Source of the DNA: an uncultured Rhizobiaceae bacterium
Lineage (GTDB): Bacteria > Pseudomonadota > Alphaproteobacteria > Rhizobiales > Rhizobiaceae
Length of the DNA stretch: 64,000 bases
Reading direction: 5' to 3'
Assembly (NCBI GenBank): GCA_951813045.1
Contig: CATOTF010000002.1
Location: 2,356,001 to 2,420,000, forward strand
Part shown: one piece after another, positions 17,836 to 29,212 of the stretch
Position numbering within the stretch: position 1 is the stretch's first letter
Layout of the letters: every line of letters starts with the position of its first letter
Translations under genes and position numbers: made by a program
The notes under the pieces: model-generated
Seen by the model: only the letters and a program-made list of their open reading frames with translations
Databases searched by the model: none
Told to the model about the DNA's origin: nothing

Positions 17836-18734
17836 TGAGCCAAACGCGCCTCTATCTAACGGCCCGCAAGCCGGAAGCATTCCATATTGCCAGCATTCTC
17901 GACCCTCAATTTGAAGAGGATTGCATCACCTGTGTTTTGTTCGAGACAGAAGAAGACAGCGGCTATTGGTGTTATTCGATCTACGTTCCAAACAGTGAAG
18001 TCGATCAATGGACTCAGGTGATCAAGGACCGCTTGGGGAATGATTGTTTTGGTTTAGAAATCAAAGAAGAAATCATTCCGGATGTAGACTGGGTTACTGA
18101 AACATTGCGCGAGCTCTCCCCCGTCAGCGCTGGCCGGTTTTATGTACACGGATCCCATGATCGCGAAGTCGCGTCAAAGAAGCGGGTGCCGATTGAAATT
18201 GATGCCGGCCAGGCGTTTGGCACAGGCCATCACGGCACGACAGCCGGTTGTCTTGATATGCTGGAGATATGCCTTCGCGAAAGCAGCGGGTGCCTCGGCC
18301 TGCCCCGCAAGGCGCTGGACATCGGTACGGGCTCCGGTGTTCTGGCCATCGCCCTGGCAAAGGTCGCAAGAATTCCGGTTCTTGCAACCGACATAGACCC
18401 CATAGCCACGAAAGTGGCGCGTGCAAACTGCGTAATAAATGGTGTTGGAAATCAGGTGCGCTGCGAAACCTCAGTAGGATTCAACAACCCAGTGTTCAAA
18501 AAATTTGGCGAGGCCGACCTGATATTTGCCAACATACTGGCACGGCCTTTAGAAGCTCTTGCGCGACCAATGAGCCGGCACGCGGCCAATGGCGCGCAGG
18601 TCATTCTCTCAGGTTTATTGCCTCATCAGCGCGCGCGCATCACCGCCGCATACGGTCGGCAAGGGCTCATACTGAATCGCTGGAATATTCGCGATGGCTG
18701 GCTAACCATGCTGATGCGCGCGGGCGGTCATTAA
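17835..18734 (+). CDS. prmA: Ribosomal protein L11 methyltransferase
   Basis: 299 residues. An N-terminal substrate-binding domain (1-115) precedes a SAM-dependent fold with 'DAGQAFGTGHHGTTAGCLDM' (the PrmA signature), motif I 'LDIGTGSGVLAIALAK' and 'DLIFANILARPL'. PrmA trimethylates the N-terminus and lysines of L11. The ATG overlaps the stop of the antiporter gene. A strong stem-loop follows. Confidence 0.96.
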   Translation: MSQTRLYLTARKPEAFHIASILDPQFEEDCITCVLFETEEDSGYWCYSIYVPNSEVDQWTQVIKDRLGNDCFGLEIKEEIIPDVDWVTETLRELSPVSAGRFYVHGSHDREVASKKRVPIEIDAGQAFGTGHHGTTAGCLDMLEICLRESSGCLGLPRKALDIGTGSGVLAIALAKVARIPVLATDIDPIATKVARANCVINGVGNQVRCETSVGFNNPVFKKFGEADLIFANILARPLEALARPMSRHAANGAQVILSGLLPHQRARITAAYGRQGLILNRWNIRDGWLTMLMRAGGH

Positions 18735-18742
18735 TTTACGCA

Positions 18743-18770
18743 AAAAAACGGGCCGTGAAGCCCGTTTTTT
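18743..18770. terminator. Bidirectional rho-independent terminator between prmA and the DUF1127 gene
   Basis: aaaaaacgggc and gcccgtttttt are perfect 11-bp complements around a six-base loop, so a GC core is followed by T6 on both strands. It serves both convergent genes. Confidence 0.92.
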
Positions 18771-18796
18771 CTGCAATTCAGCCCGGCTTCCAAAAT

Positions 18797-18961
18797 TTAG
18801 AAGGGGTATACTGAAGCGCCCTGCTGGCGAATACCTTCGCGTGTAAAACCAGCGCGTGATAGGGTATCGTCGTCAAGAGAAAGCAGCGCACCATTAACAT
18901 AGCGAAGAGCTTGTTTTTCACGTGCTGCGATCATCCGGTTAAGTGTATTTTTAAGTCCCAT
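18797..18961 (-). CDS. DUF1127 small protein
   Basis: 54 residues starting MGLKNTLNRM, with the family pattern of a basic N-terminal helix, then 'LLSLDDDTLSRAGFTREGI' and a short tail. DUF1127 proteins are abundant in Alphaproteobacteria; some act in RNA-linked phosphate and carbon control, others are unknown. ATG 18961 has AGGATGAG upstream; a longer frame from 18994 lacks support. A 7-bp stem-loop lies in its leader. Confidence 0.88.
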   Translation of the reverse strand: MGLKNTLNRMIAAREKQALRYVNGALLSLDDDTLSRAGFTREGIRQQGASVYPF

Positions 18962-18983
18962 AGTTCTCATCCTAATCCGTGTT

Positions 18984-19001
18984 CGAAACACCAATGTTTC
19001 G
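18984..19001 (-). promoter_or_regulatory. Stem-loop in the 5' leader of the DUF1127 gene
   Basis: cgaaaca (18984-18990) and tgtttcg (18995-19001) form a perfect 7-bp stem with a four-base loop, ending 22 bases before the start codon and close to the ribosome-binding site. A second perfect 8-bp stem, gccatgca/tgcatggc, lies at 19059-19079. Either could be a control structure in the transcript or a protein-binding site. Confidence 0.45.
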
Positions 19002-19124
19002 TGTTGATTGGAAGATAGTGTTTCTGAAAAATTGAGTTAGGGGGTCCCGCGCAGTTGAGCCATGCATTATCTGCATGGCCGGGTTAACCGATTGGCCGTT
19101 TTGGCAGCCAGCTAGAAAATTAAA

Positions 19125-19163
19125 GGAGGCCGAACGAAGATTTGGCGGACGCGTTCGACCTCC
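19125..19163 (-). terminator. Terminator of the basic TPR gene
   Basis: On the minus strand a 12-bp stem (ggaggtcgaacg with cgttcggcctcc, one G-T pair) with a 15-base loop is followed by TTTAATTTT, beginning seven bases after the stop codon. Confidence 0.8.
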
Positions 19164-19170
19164 CCCTGAA

Positions 19171-19788
19171 TTACCAAGTTGCCTTGGACTTCAGCTTTTT
19201 GCCTTCGATTGCTGCTTTGAGAACAGAATATTCGGGGCAAACTCCGGCGCAACGCGCTTTGATTTCAACCAATTGTGCCAACGCGTTTTTGCGATCACCT
19301 AATTGCAGATAGGCTTCTCCCATATAAGAACGGGCCAATGTATAATCCGGGTTGGCCTTGATGGCTGCACGATAATAACCCAGCCCTTTTTCAACATCTC
19401 CCGATTTACGCGTAGAGAATCCCAGAAAATTCAGGATGCGCGGGTCTTGTTGATTTTTTGCAAGTTTCAAAACTGTAATGGCTTCCTCATAACGTTTTGA
19501 ATATGCCAGTTCGCGGCCTGCCTCGTAGATATTATCGTCGCTCAATTGGGATGACCGTCGCGCGCGTACACATTTTTTGCGGCGCTTGTCCCAGACATGA
19601 CGCCTCTTGCAACTGGGGGCCTTTCTGGCCCGGGCCTTTTTCTTGCTGGAAGATTTTTTTACCCCCGAAGAGCCTTCTCCAGCTGCATATGCCGGTTGAG
19701 AAACAGCCATACCGGAGATTAGAAAACCAGAAAGCGCCAATGCGTGAATGGGCGTGCGAAACAAAGTCTGAAACATATTTTTCTCCAT
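19171..19788 (-). CDS. Secreted basic TPR protein
   Basis: 205 residues. Signal peptide about 1-35 (hydrophobic 'LALSGFLISGMAVS', cleavage after AYA). Residues about 42-80 are extremely Lys/Arg-rich and carry two Cys ('CKRRHVWDKRRKKC') that could form a disulfide loop. The rest is three to four TPR units ('VEKGLGYYRAAIKANPDYTL'). Probably periplasmic; its function is unknown. It lies downstream of an ECF sigma/anti-sigma pair on the same strand and may belong to its regulon. Start ATG 19788 chosen as the first with the signal peptide directly after it. Confidence 0.75.
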   Translation of the reverse strand: MEKNMFQTLFRTPIHALALSGFLISGMAVSQPAYAAGEGSSGVKKSSSKKKARARKAPSCKRRHVWDKRRKKCVRARRSSQLSDDNIYEAGRELAYSKRYEEAITVLKLAKNQQDPRILNFLGFSTRKSGDVEKGLGYYRAAIKANPDYTLARSYMGEAYLQLGDRKNALAQLVEIKARCAGVCPEYSVLKAAIEGKKLKSKATW

Positions 19789-19887
19789 TGGTGAGGGCAA
19801 TGTGCCACCGATGAAGGTAAAACGTGCTTCGACCTGAATTATTCAAAAATAGGTAATCACGAAAACGTGAGGTGATTAAATCATCAC

Positions 19888-20634
19888 TTATATGGATTTT
19901 GAATATTGATCCGCAAGGCGTGACAATAGCGCTTCGTCAGTGCCGCCTATCAACAGATATTCATACCCGTCTTTGGCCCATGATGCAGCATTCATGCCTT
20001 CCATCACGGTGGGTTGAGAGACACCGCCGTCCGGCTTTTGTGTTTTTACAATACAAAGTGCCAGCGGCTCACCTGCAGTTGACAGAAAGGCAAGCTGAAT
20101 GAGCGGCTTACCTTTAAAGTTCAAAATCTGCGCACGCTTATAGGTTACATCTGTCGATGCTTTTAATTTTTTGATATCGAATACTTTTCCAAGCTCAACC
20201 GAGGCTCGCAGAAGTTCTGCACCCATGTTCTCTTCGCTGGAATTAACGGAACTGAGAGTAGCAGTCGAATAAAGCGCCTGATATGAGGCAACATAGGCTT
20301 TCCAGCCTCTTTGCGGCGGTTCGTTCCCTAAATTCCCAGCACCGTACCCTATCCCCAGCGCCAAAAGAGCGGAGGCAGCAATACCGGTATACCAGTATCC
20401 ATTTCCCTGTGATCTCGTCGGTTTTCTTGGCAATTCAGGAACAGGGGAGTTGATGCTTAAAAGACCGGACAGTCCATCTTTGATGGAATCCGTGTCAAAA
20501 CGCATGGCGTCGATACGGGCGGCCAATGTAGCGTCCTGCCCAATCGCGGCATTAATCTCATCGATAGGCGCGTAGTCGCCCTCCCCATCAAGATAGGCAA
20601 TTAGCACTTCATCGCTGTATGTTTTCTTGTTCAT
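19888..20634 (-). CDS. Membrane anti-sigma factor
   Basis: 248 residues. The cytoplasmic N-terminus ('SDEVLIAYLDGEGDYAPIDE') is the short helical beginning of anti-sigma factors, but the zinc motif HxxxCxxC is absent. One transmembrane helix ('YTGIAASALLALGIGYGAG', about 82-100) and a periplasmic sensor domain of about 140 residues follow. Its ATG overlaps the stop of the sigma gene (ATGA), so the two are co-translated. It should hold the sigma factor at the membrane until an outside signal releases it. Confidence 0.85.
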   Translation of the reverse strand: MNKKTYSDEVLIAYLDGEGDYAPIDEINAAIGQDATLAARIDAMRFDTDSIKDGLSGLLSINSPVPELPRKPTRSQGNGYWYTGIAASALLALGIGYGAGNLGNEPPQRGWKAYVASYQALYSTATLSSVNSSEENMGAELLRASVELGKVFDIKKLKASTDVTYKRAQILNFKGKPLIQLAFLSTAGEPLALCIVKTQKPDGGVSQPTVMEGMNAASWAKDGYEYLLIGGTDEALLSRLADQYSKSI

Positions 20635-21152
20635 CAGCCAACATCACTCTTATCGACGAATTCCTGAACCAGCTTGGAACGTGCCGCTGCAAGGCGGCTC
20701 ATGACCGTACCAACCGGAATCTCAAGAAGTTCCGATGCTTCACGATAACTGTACCCTTCGCCATAAACCAGCAAAACAGTCGAACGTTGTGCTTCGGGCA
20801 AAGCCATCACTTTTAATAACACCTCACGGCTCAATAAATTCATTTCCGGGTCAGCTTTTGTGTCCGGAAGATCTATCTCTTCAATCGGCATCAGGCCGCC
20901 ACCGGTCCGTACCGCATTTTTTCGCAATTCGTTGATCCAAAGCCGGTGGGTAATCGTGAACATCCAACGGTCCAGATGCGTGCCCGGTTGAAACTGATCG
21001 GCTTTATCCAGCGCTCGCAAACACGCCGCTTGTGCCAGGTCATCTGCTGTATCGCGATTGCTGGTCAAAACAAGACTATAACGCCACAAACGAGGGTAGA
21101 TCGACGGAATACCGTCTCTCACCAAGTCATACGAACTCTTTTTACCCCACAT
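20634..21152 (-). CDS. ECF-type sigma-70 factor
   Basis: 172 residues: region 2 ('SNRDTADDLAQAACLRALDK' and 'LDRWMFTITHRLWINELRKN') and region 4 ('GYSYREASELLEIPVGTVMS') with no region 3, as in ECF factors. Paired by overlap with the anti-sigma gene. I could not find a clear autoregulatory ECF promoter in the 220-base gap upstream, so its target motif is not proposed. Confidence 0.93.
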   Translation of the reverse strand: MWGKKSSYDLVRDGIPSIYPRLWRYSLVLTSNRDTADDLAQAACLRALDKADQFQPGTHLDRWMFTITHRLWINELRKNAVRTGGGLMPIEEIDLPDTKADPEMNLLSREVLLKVMALPEAQRSTVLLVYGEGYSYREASELLEIPVGTVMSRLAAARSKLVQEFVDKSDVG

Positions 21153-21372
21153 GCAACCGGTATCTTTCCGAAACTTCGCTCTTTAGCAACATGGGCAAGA
21201 CTTGCACATCAATAGAGGAAAGTAGAATTTAGGCATATAATTGCGCCATCCTCGCTTGAGGTGTCAAGTTATCTGAATTTGATCCAGCCGATATCCTGAT
21301 AACGATAAATATTGCATACCAACAATCAATTATCTGGCATGATAAGGGCGAAAGAAAACTGAGTCTTCCCCG

Positions 21373-23217
21373 ATGTTTCAATCCTTTGATGCCCCTTCAG
21401 ACCCTGTAATCGGTGATTCCCGGCTAAAAAAACTCCGCGTGGTAATGAACGATCTTGGCATCACACACGTTCTTGTTCCCCACAATGATGAACAGAACAA
21501 CGAATATCTACCGCCCAACAAAGAGCGCCTCGCCTGGCTTTCCGGCTTCACCGGCTCTGCCGGAAGCGCGATTATCACCCAAAGTCATGCGATATTATTT
21601 GTCGACGGGCGATATACATTACAGGCGGCAAATCAGGCCGACCAGGAACATTGGACAGTTGAGAGCCTGATCGACCTGCCACCCCATAAGTGGTTGGAAA
21701 AAAATACGGAATCCAATAATCGTGTGGGGATTGATCCGTGGCTCCACATGCCCAGTCAGGTTCGGTTATTGAAAAAAGCGATTGGCAAAGCATCAGCCGA
21801 ACTAGTTGAACTCGCGTTAAACCCGGTCGACGCGATTTGGAAAGATCAACCGAGTGAGCCACTAGAGCCTGTTAAAATCCATGAAATATCCCATGCCGGA
21901 CGCTCAACACGCGACAAACTGGAAGAAGTCATCGGGCAGATGGCGGTACTGGGCGGCAATCTGTGTGTCTTGAGCGACCCATCTTCGGTATGCTGGTTGT
22001 TCAACATACGCGGTGCTGACGTGGCACACACACCAATCGTGCTTTCCCATGCGATTTTGCGAGACGATGGCGAGCCCTTAATTTTCGTTGATGACCGGAA
22101 ACTAGGCATTGAAACAAGAGCTTATCTGACCCAGGTCGCGGAAATAGTCTCTCCTTCACAAATGGCGGAACGGTTGTCCGAATTATCGGCTGGGAAAAAC
22201 GTCCTGCTCGACGAAAATCAGACACCCATCGCGTTTAGCAACATTGTTGAAACGGCGCAGGGAAAGGTGATCGCGGCAAAAGACCCGGTATCCCTGCCCC
22301 GTGCGACGAAAAACCGGGCCGAAATCGAAGGTTCACGATCTGCCCACCTGCGCGATGGTGCTGCGATGACCAGTTTTCTTGCTTGGATGGACGACCAACC
22401 AGCTGGTTCGCTGGATGAGATTACGGCAGCCAAAAAATTGGAGCAGTTTCGCAGCGACATGGCAGGAAACATGCCGCTGCGCGATATTTCTTTCGATACA
22501 ATCTCTGGGTCAGGCCCCAACGGTGCCATTGTTCATTACCGGGTTACCGGCGACAGCAACCGCAAATTGCAGGATGGCGAACTCTATTTGAGCGATTCAG
22601 GTGGCCAATATGACGATGGGACGACGGACATAACCCGCACAATTGCTATCGGCGAACCGGGGCAAGACGAGCGACGTGCGTTCACTCTTGTTTTAAAGGG
22701 CCATATCGCAATCGCTCTAGCACGTTTTCCAAAAGGCACGCGCGGCGTTGAACTCGACCCGCTGGCGCGCATGGCCCTTTGGCAAAATGGTTTCGATTAC
22801 GCCCACGGAACCGGCCACGGAGTTGGCGCTTATCTCGCCGTCCATGAAGGCCCGCAAAATATCTCCAAACGGGGTATGCAGGAGTTTGTTCCCGGCATGA
22901 TCGTTTCCAATGAACCGGGGTATTACCGTTCAGGGAAATTCGGCATTCGCATCGAAAACCTCGTTCTTGTGCATGAAGAGACGGATATCGAAGGCGGTGA
23001 TCACCCCATGATGGGCTTTGAAACCCTCACCCTTGCGCCCATCGACCAGCGGCTGATCGACTCATCTTTACTGACGGACGACGAACTCCATTGGCTTAAC
23101 GCCTATCACGGTTGGGTACGCCGTGAGATTGAACCATTGGTGGATGAAGACGTGGCAGGTTGGTTACGACGGGCAACCGAACCAATGGTGCGCGACCTGC
23201 CCTCAGCTTCGGCTTAA
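21373..23217 (+). CDS. pepP: Xaa-Pro aminopeptidase, three-domain M24B type
   Basis: 614 residues, the length of the eukaryote-like APP1 form and not the 440-residue E. coli PepP. Two creatinase-like N-terminal domains (about 1-310) precede the pita-bread catalytic domain. The dinuclear metal ligands are in 'YLSDSGGQYDDGTTDITRT' (two Asp), 'HGTGHGVGAYL' (His), 'SNEPGYY' (Glu) and 'IRIENLVLV' (Glu). It removes the first residue from peptides with Pro in second place. Its stop overlaps the azlD stop on the other strand. Confidence 0.95.
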   Translation: MFQSFDAPSDPVIGDSRLKKLRVVMNDLGITHVLVPHNDEQNNEYLPPNKERLAWLSGFTGSAGSAIITQSHAILFVDGRYTLQAANQADQEHWTVESLIDLPPHKWLEKNTESNNRVGIDPWLHMPSQVRLLKKAIGKASAELVELALNPVDAIWKDQPSEPLEPVKIHEISHAGRSTRDKLEEVIGQMAVLGGNLCVLSDPSSVCWLFNIRGADVAHTPIVLSHAILRDDGEPLIFVDDRKLGIETRAYLTQVAEIVSPSQMAERLSELSAGKNVLLDENQTPIAFSNIVETAQGKVIAAKDPVSLPRATKNRAEIEGSRSAHLRDGAAMTSFLAWMDDQPAGSLDEITAAKKLEQFRSDMAGNMPLRDISFDTISGSGPNGAIVHYRVTGDSNRKLQDGELYLSDSGGQYDDGTTDITRTIAIGEPGQDERRAFTLVLKGHIAIALARFPKGTRGVELDPLARMALWQNGFDYAHGTGHGVGAYLAVHEGPQNISKRGMQEFVPGMIVSNEPGYYRSGKFGIRIENLVLVHEETDIEGGDHPMMGFETLTLAPIDQRLIDSSLLTDDELHWLNAYHGWVRREIEPLVDEDVAGWLRRATEPMVRDLPSASA

Positions 23218-23517
23218 AGTCCGAAATATCGCAGCGCCAGCAACACACCAAGTGCCGCAAAGACGGCTACGACGAAGGGTAGACGCAGGCTGAACAGGAT
23301 CGCAGCCGCAAGGCAGATCCATTCCGCCGATCCGCCATCCATGGTCGCAGGCACAACCAGCGTTATCATCACGGCGACGGGCACCGCCTCCAGAGCCGCT
23401 TCAACCCGATAGGGAATGGGCTCAAAACGGGCCAATACATAATGCCCTGCGAGCCTGTTCAAAAGAGTGACAATCGCGCCGATGACAATCAACAAAAGCA
23501 AAGATGCTTCAAGCGTT

Positions 23518-23525
<8 letters not shown>
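23214..23525 (-). CDS. azlD: AzlD-type branched-chain amino acid exporter small subunit
   Basis: 103 residues, three to four hydrophobic helices, 'HYVLARFEPIPYRVEAALEA' and 'LPFVVAVFAALGVLLALRYF'. AzlD works with AzlC to export branched-chain amino acids or analogues. It overlaps azlC by eight bases and its last bases overlap the pepP stop from the other side. Confidence 0.88.
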
Positions 23526-26399
<2,874 letters not shown>

Positions 26400-26421
26400 T
26401 CATGAAAGTTAGCGAAAAACG

Positions 26422-28086
26422 TCATCTGGGCTTCAACAGGCTGGCTGCTGCAGCCCTTGCTTCGCTGGTTACTTCTGCACCCGACAGCATGCGCGCGATT
26501 TCCTCAAGTCTCACATCTTCGGCAATCGGTTCAACTCTTGTTTCAACCGTCTCGCGACCACCTTTGGAAATCAAAAAATGATTATTGGCTCGCGCTGCAA
26601 CTTGCGGCGCGTGAGTTACGGAGAGCACCTGTACATGGTCGGACAGATTGGCAAGACGCGCACCGATGGCATCGGCAACCGCACCACCGACACCGGTATC
26701 AATCTCGTCGAACACCAGTGTGGGTGCCGACCCCCTGTCGGCCAGAGCCACTTTTAATGCCAGCAGGAAGCGTGAAAGCTCACCACCTGAGGCAACTTTC
26801 ATCATTGCGCCAGCCCGTGTTCCAGGGTTGGTTTGCACAAAAAACTCAAGCGTATCAGCCCCTTCCGCCGTTATTTCATCCAGGCTAACGTCTTGTTGTA
26901 CAAAGAACCTTGCCTGTTCCAACTTTAGAGCGGGTAATTCTTTCATCACATTAGCGGACAATGCCTCCCCGCTCTTTCGCCGGGCTTCTGACAACATGAA
27001 TGACGTTTCAACGAGAGTTGCACGTTTTTCTTTCGCCTGTTTTTCCAGTTCAACCAGCCGGTCCTCACCTGCGTCAAGATCATGCAGGTCTTGCGCAAGT
27101 TTCGCAGAATGGGCAGCCAGCCCTTCTACGGGGACCTTGTACTTTCTCGATGCGGCCCGCAGTGCAAACAGACGTTCTTCCGCGTTTTCCAGCTCGCGAG
27201 GATCAAATTCAGAGAGCCGAAGGGCGTGTTCCAACTCGCTTTCAGCCTGAGAGAGTGCATCAACAGCCATGCTGAAAGCCTCAATCGCAGTATCAAGAAG
27301 GCCGGGTGCAGCATCCGCTTTGCGTTCAAGTTTCCGCAACGCACTAACAAGCGTCGGCGTGGGCGATGCCTGACCGGCCAGAACTTCATGGGCTTCATTG
27401 ATATCGGAAGCTATTTTTTCAGCAGCCATCATCGTTTGGCGACGCCCTGCCAGTTCTTCCTCTTCCCCTTCCTGGGGGGAAAGCTGCGTCAGTTCCTCAA
27501 CGCTGGAGCGCAGATAATCGGCATCGCTAGCTGCCTTTTCAATACGGCTTTTAAGTTGATTCAACTCGCGCACCGCAAAACGCCAATCTTCATGCGCCCG
27601 ACCAACTTCTGCGACATCGCGTTCCAAACCGCCAAACAAATCGACCAGATTGCGGTGTGTCGCAGGGTCTACCATCGCGCGCTCTTCATGTTGCCCATGA
27701 ATTTCCACCAGATGCCGCCCAACTGTTTTCAAGAGCGATACACTCACCGCTTGGTCGTTGATGTAGGCTCGGGTTCGGCCATCCGCATTTTGTGTGCGGC
27801 GCAGGATTATACCATCTTCCGCACCGCTCAAAAGGTCATTTTCCTGAAGATACTGATGAACAGAATGACTGGACGGCACATCAAAGATCGCACTCACCTG
27901 CCCCTGGTTCTGCCCAACTCGAACAAGGTCCCCGTCGCCACGGGCACCCAGAGCCAGTGACAGTGAATCCAGCAAAATGGATTTACCCGCCCCGGTTTCG
28001 CCTGAAAGTACGGCAAGTCCATCATCAAATTCGATTTCAAGCTCACGAATAAGCACGATATCGCGGATTGAAAGGGCTGACAGCAT
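26422..28086 (-). CDS. recN: DNA repair protein RecN
   Basis: 554 residues, SMC-like. Walker A 'LSGETGAGKSILLDSLSLAL' (about 28-47), coiled-coil arms in the middle, ABC signature 'VASGGELSRFLLALK' and Walker B 'TLVFDEIDTGVGG' near the C-terminus. It acts early in double-strand break repair. Start ATG 28086 (MLSALSIRDIVL) matches the family; the TTG four codons earlier is less likely. Confidence 0.97.
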   Translation of the reverse strand: MLSALSIRDIVLIRELEIEFDDGLAVLSGETGAGKSILLDSLSLALGARGDGDLVRVGQNQGQVSAIFDVPSSHSVHQYLQENDLLSGAEDGIILRRTQNADGRTRAYINDQAVSVSLLKTVGRHLVEIHGQHEERAMVDPATHRNLVDLFGGLERDVAEVGRAHEDWRFAVRELNQLKSRIEKAASDADYLRSSVEELTQLSPQEGEEEELAGRRQTMMAAEKIASDINEAHEVLAGQASPTPTLVSALRKLERKADAAPGLLDTAIEAFSMAVDALSQAESELEHALRLSEFDPRELENAEERLFALRAASRKYKVPVEGLAAHSAKLAQDLHDLDAGEDRLVELEKQAKEKRATLVETSFMLSEARRKSGEALSANVMKELPALKLEQARFFVQQDVSLDEITAEGADTLEFFVQTNPGTRAGAMMKVASGGELSRFLLALKVALADRGSAPTLVFDEIDTGVGGAVADAIGARLANLSDHVQVLSVTHAPQVAARANNHFLISKGGRETVETRVEPIAEDVRLEEIARMLSGAEVTSEARAAAASLLKPR

Positions 28087-28227
28087 AGTTTGGTGCAATC
28101 ACGTTCGAACTTGTGGGTCTATTGCCCAAAGTCATACCCAAAGCGCTAACTGGCGACCAGTATGTTACCGCTTTGTACCATATCTTTTTGGTGGAGAGAC
28201 GTTCACGTCACCGCCAATGATAAACAA

Positions 28228-29091
28228 TCAGCCTGTAATAAGCTTTGATGCACGGGACAACCACGAGCCGCTGTTTTCAAGTGGGCGTAATCCACCCTGT
28301 TCCAGCAACGCGTAGGAGTCCTTGTACCACTGGCTATCGGGGAAGTTGTGCCCTAATACCGCAGCTGCTGTCTGCGCCTCGGATGTAAGCCCAAGCGCAA
28401 AATAGCTTTCGGTTAGTCGGGCCAACGCTTCTTCAACGTGCCGTGTATCTTCGAACTTCTCCACCACACCCCGGTAACGGTTGATGGCAGCAAGATATTC
28501 TTTGCGTTCCTGGTAATACCGGCCGACGAGCATGTCTTGCCCGGCAATCTGGTCTTTCGCGATGCGCATTTTGCGTTTGGCGTCTTCAACGTATTGGCTG
28601 TCAGGATAGCGTTCAATGAGGCTTTTCATCGTCAAAAACGCGTTCCGCGCCGACCGTTGGTCACGGGTCACATCAACAATCTGGCGGTAATGGGACATGC
28701 CAACCAGATATAGCGCGTATGGTGCCTCACGGTCAGCGGGATAAAGCTGCACAAAACGTTTGCCCTTTGCGATCGCTTCGGGATAGTCCCCAGATCGATA
28801 GGCTAAAAACGTAGATAGGACGCCAGACTTCTTTGCAAAGCTTGAAAATGGGTGCTGACGATCCAATTTCGTCAACTTACGTTGAGCCTGAGCAAAGTTC
28901 CCCTCATCAACATTGGCCAACGCTTCATTGTAAGTTTGGTCAGCGGGAACGGTTGGATCAACAAAGGCGTTGATTTCCTGGTCTTTCGCACATGCGCCCA
29001 AAAACAGCGCAACGGAGACCGCAGACACTGGAATCAGACGCAAAAGCCCGAAGCTCGTCCCTGATACACTTCCAACAACTACCATCTTCAC
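28228..29091 (-). CDS. bamD: BamD, outer membrane assembly lipoprotein
   Basis: 287 residues. Lipoprotein signal with lipobox 'LGAC' (Cys about 34), then TPR units covering about 50-260 ('DQTYNEALANVDEGNFAQAQ', 'AIAKGKRFVQLYPADREAPY', 'YYQERKEYLAAINRYRGVVE'). BamD is the essential partner of BamA in inserting beta-barrels into the outer membrane. The lpxC-bamD-recN-ligA order is common in Alphaproteobacteria. Confidence 0.95.
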   Translation of the reverse strand: MKMVVVGSVSGTSFGLLRLIPVSAVSVALFLGACAKDQEINAFVDPTVPADQTYNEALANVDEGNFAQAQRKLTKLDRQHPFSSFAKKSGVLSTFLAYRSGDYPEAIAKGKRFVQLYPADREAPYALYLVGMSHYRQIVDVTRDQRSARNAFLTMKSLIERYPDSQYVEDAKRKMRIAKDQIAGQDMLVGRYYQERKEYLAAINRYRGVVEKFEDTRHVEEALARLTESYFALGLTSEAQTAAAVLGHNFPDSQWYKDSYALLEQGGLRPLENSGSWLSRASKLITG

Positions 29092-29212
29092 ATCTCGCTC
29101 AATTGAAATTCGCCTGAAATCCGGCGATTAGCTAACCTGAATATTCCATGCATTGACCGCAAATTTGTACAATAATGAGGCAATGAAAAAAAGAGTGAAA
29201 TATTTGATCTGG

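Noticed and set aside
27082-27960. 292-residue open frame opposite recN
   Set aside because: Lies over the RecN coiled-coil region; no motif, no ribosome-binding site.
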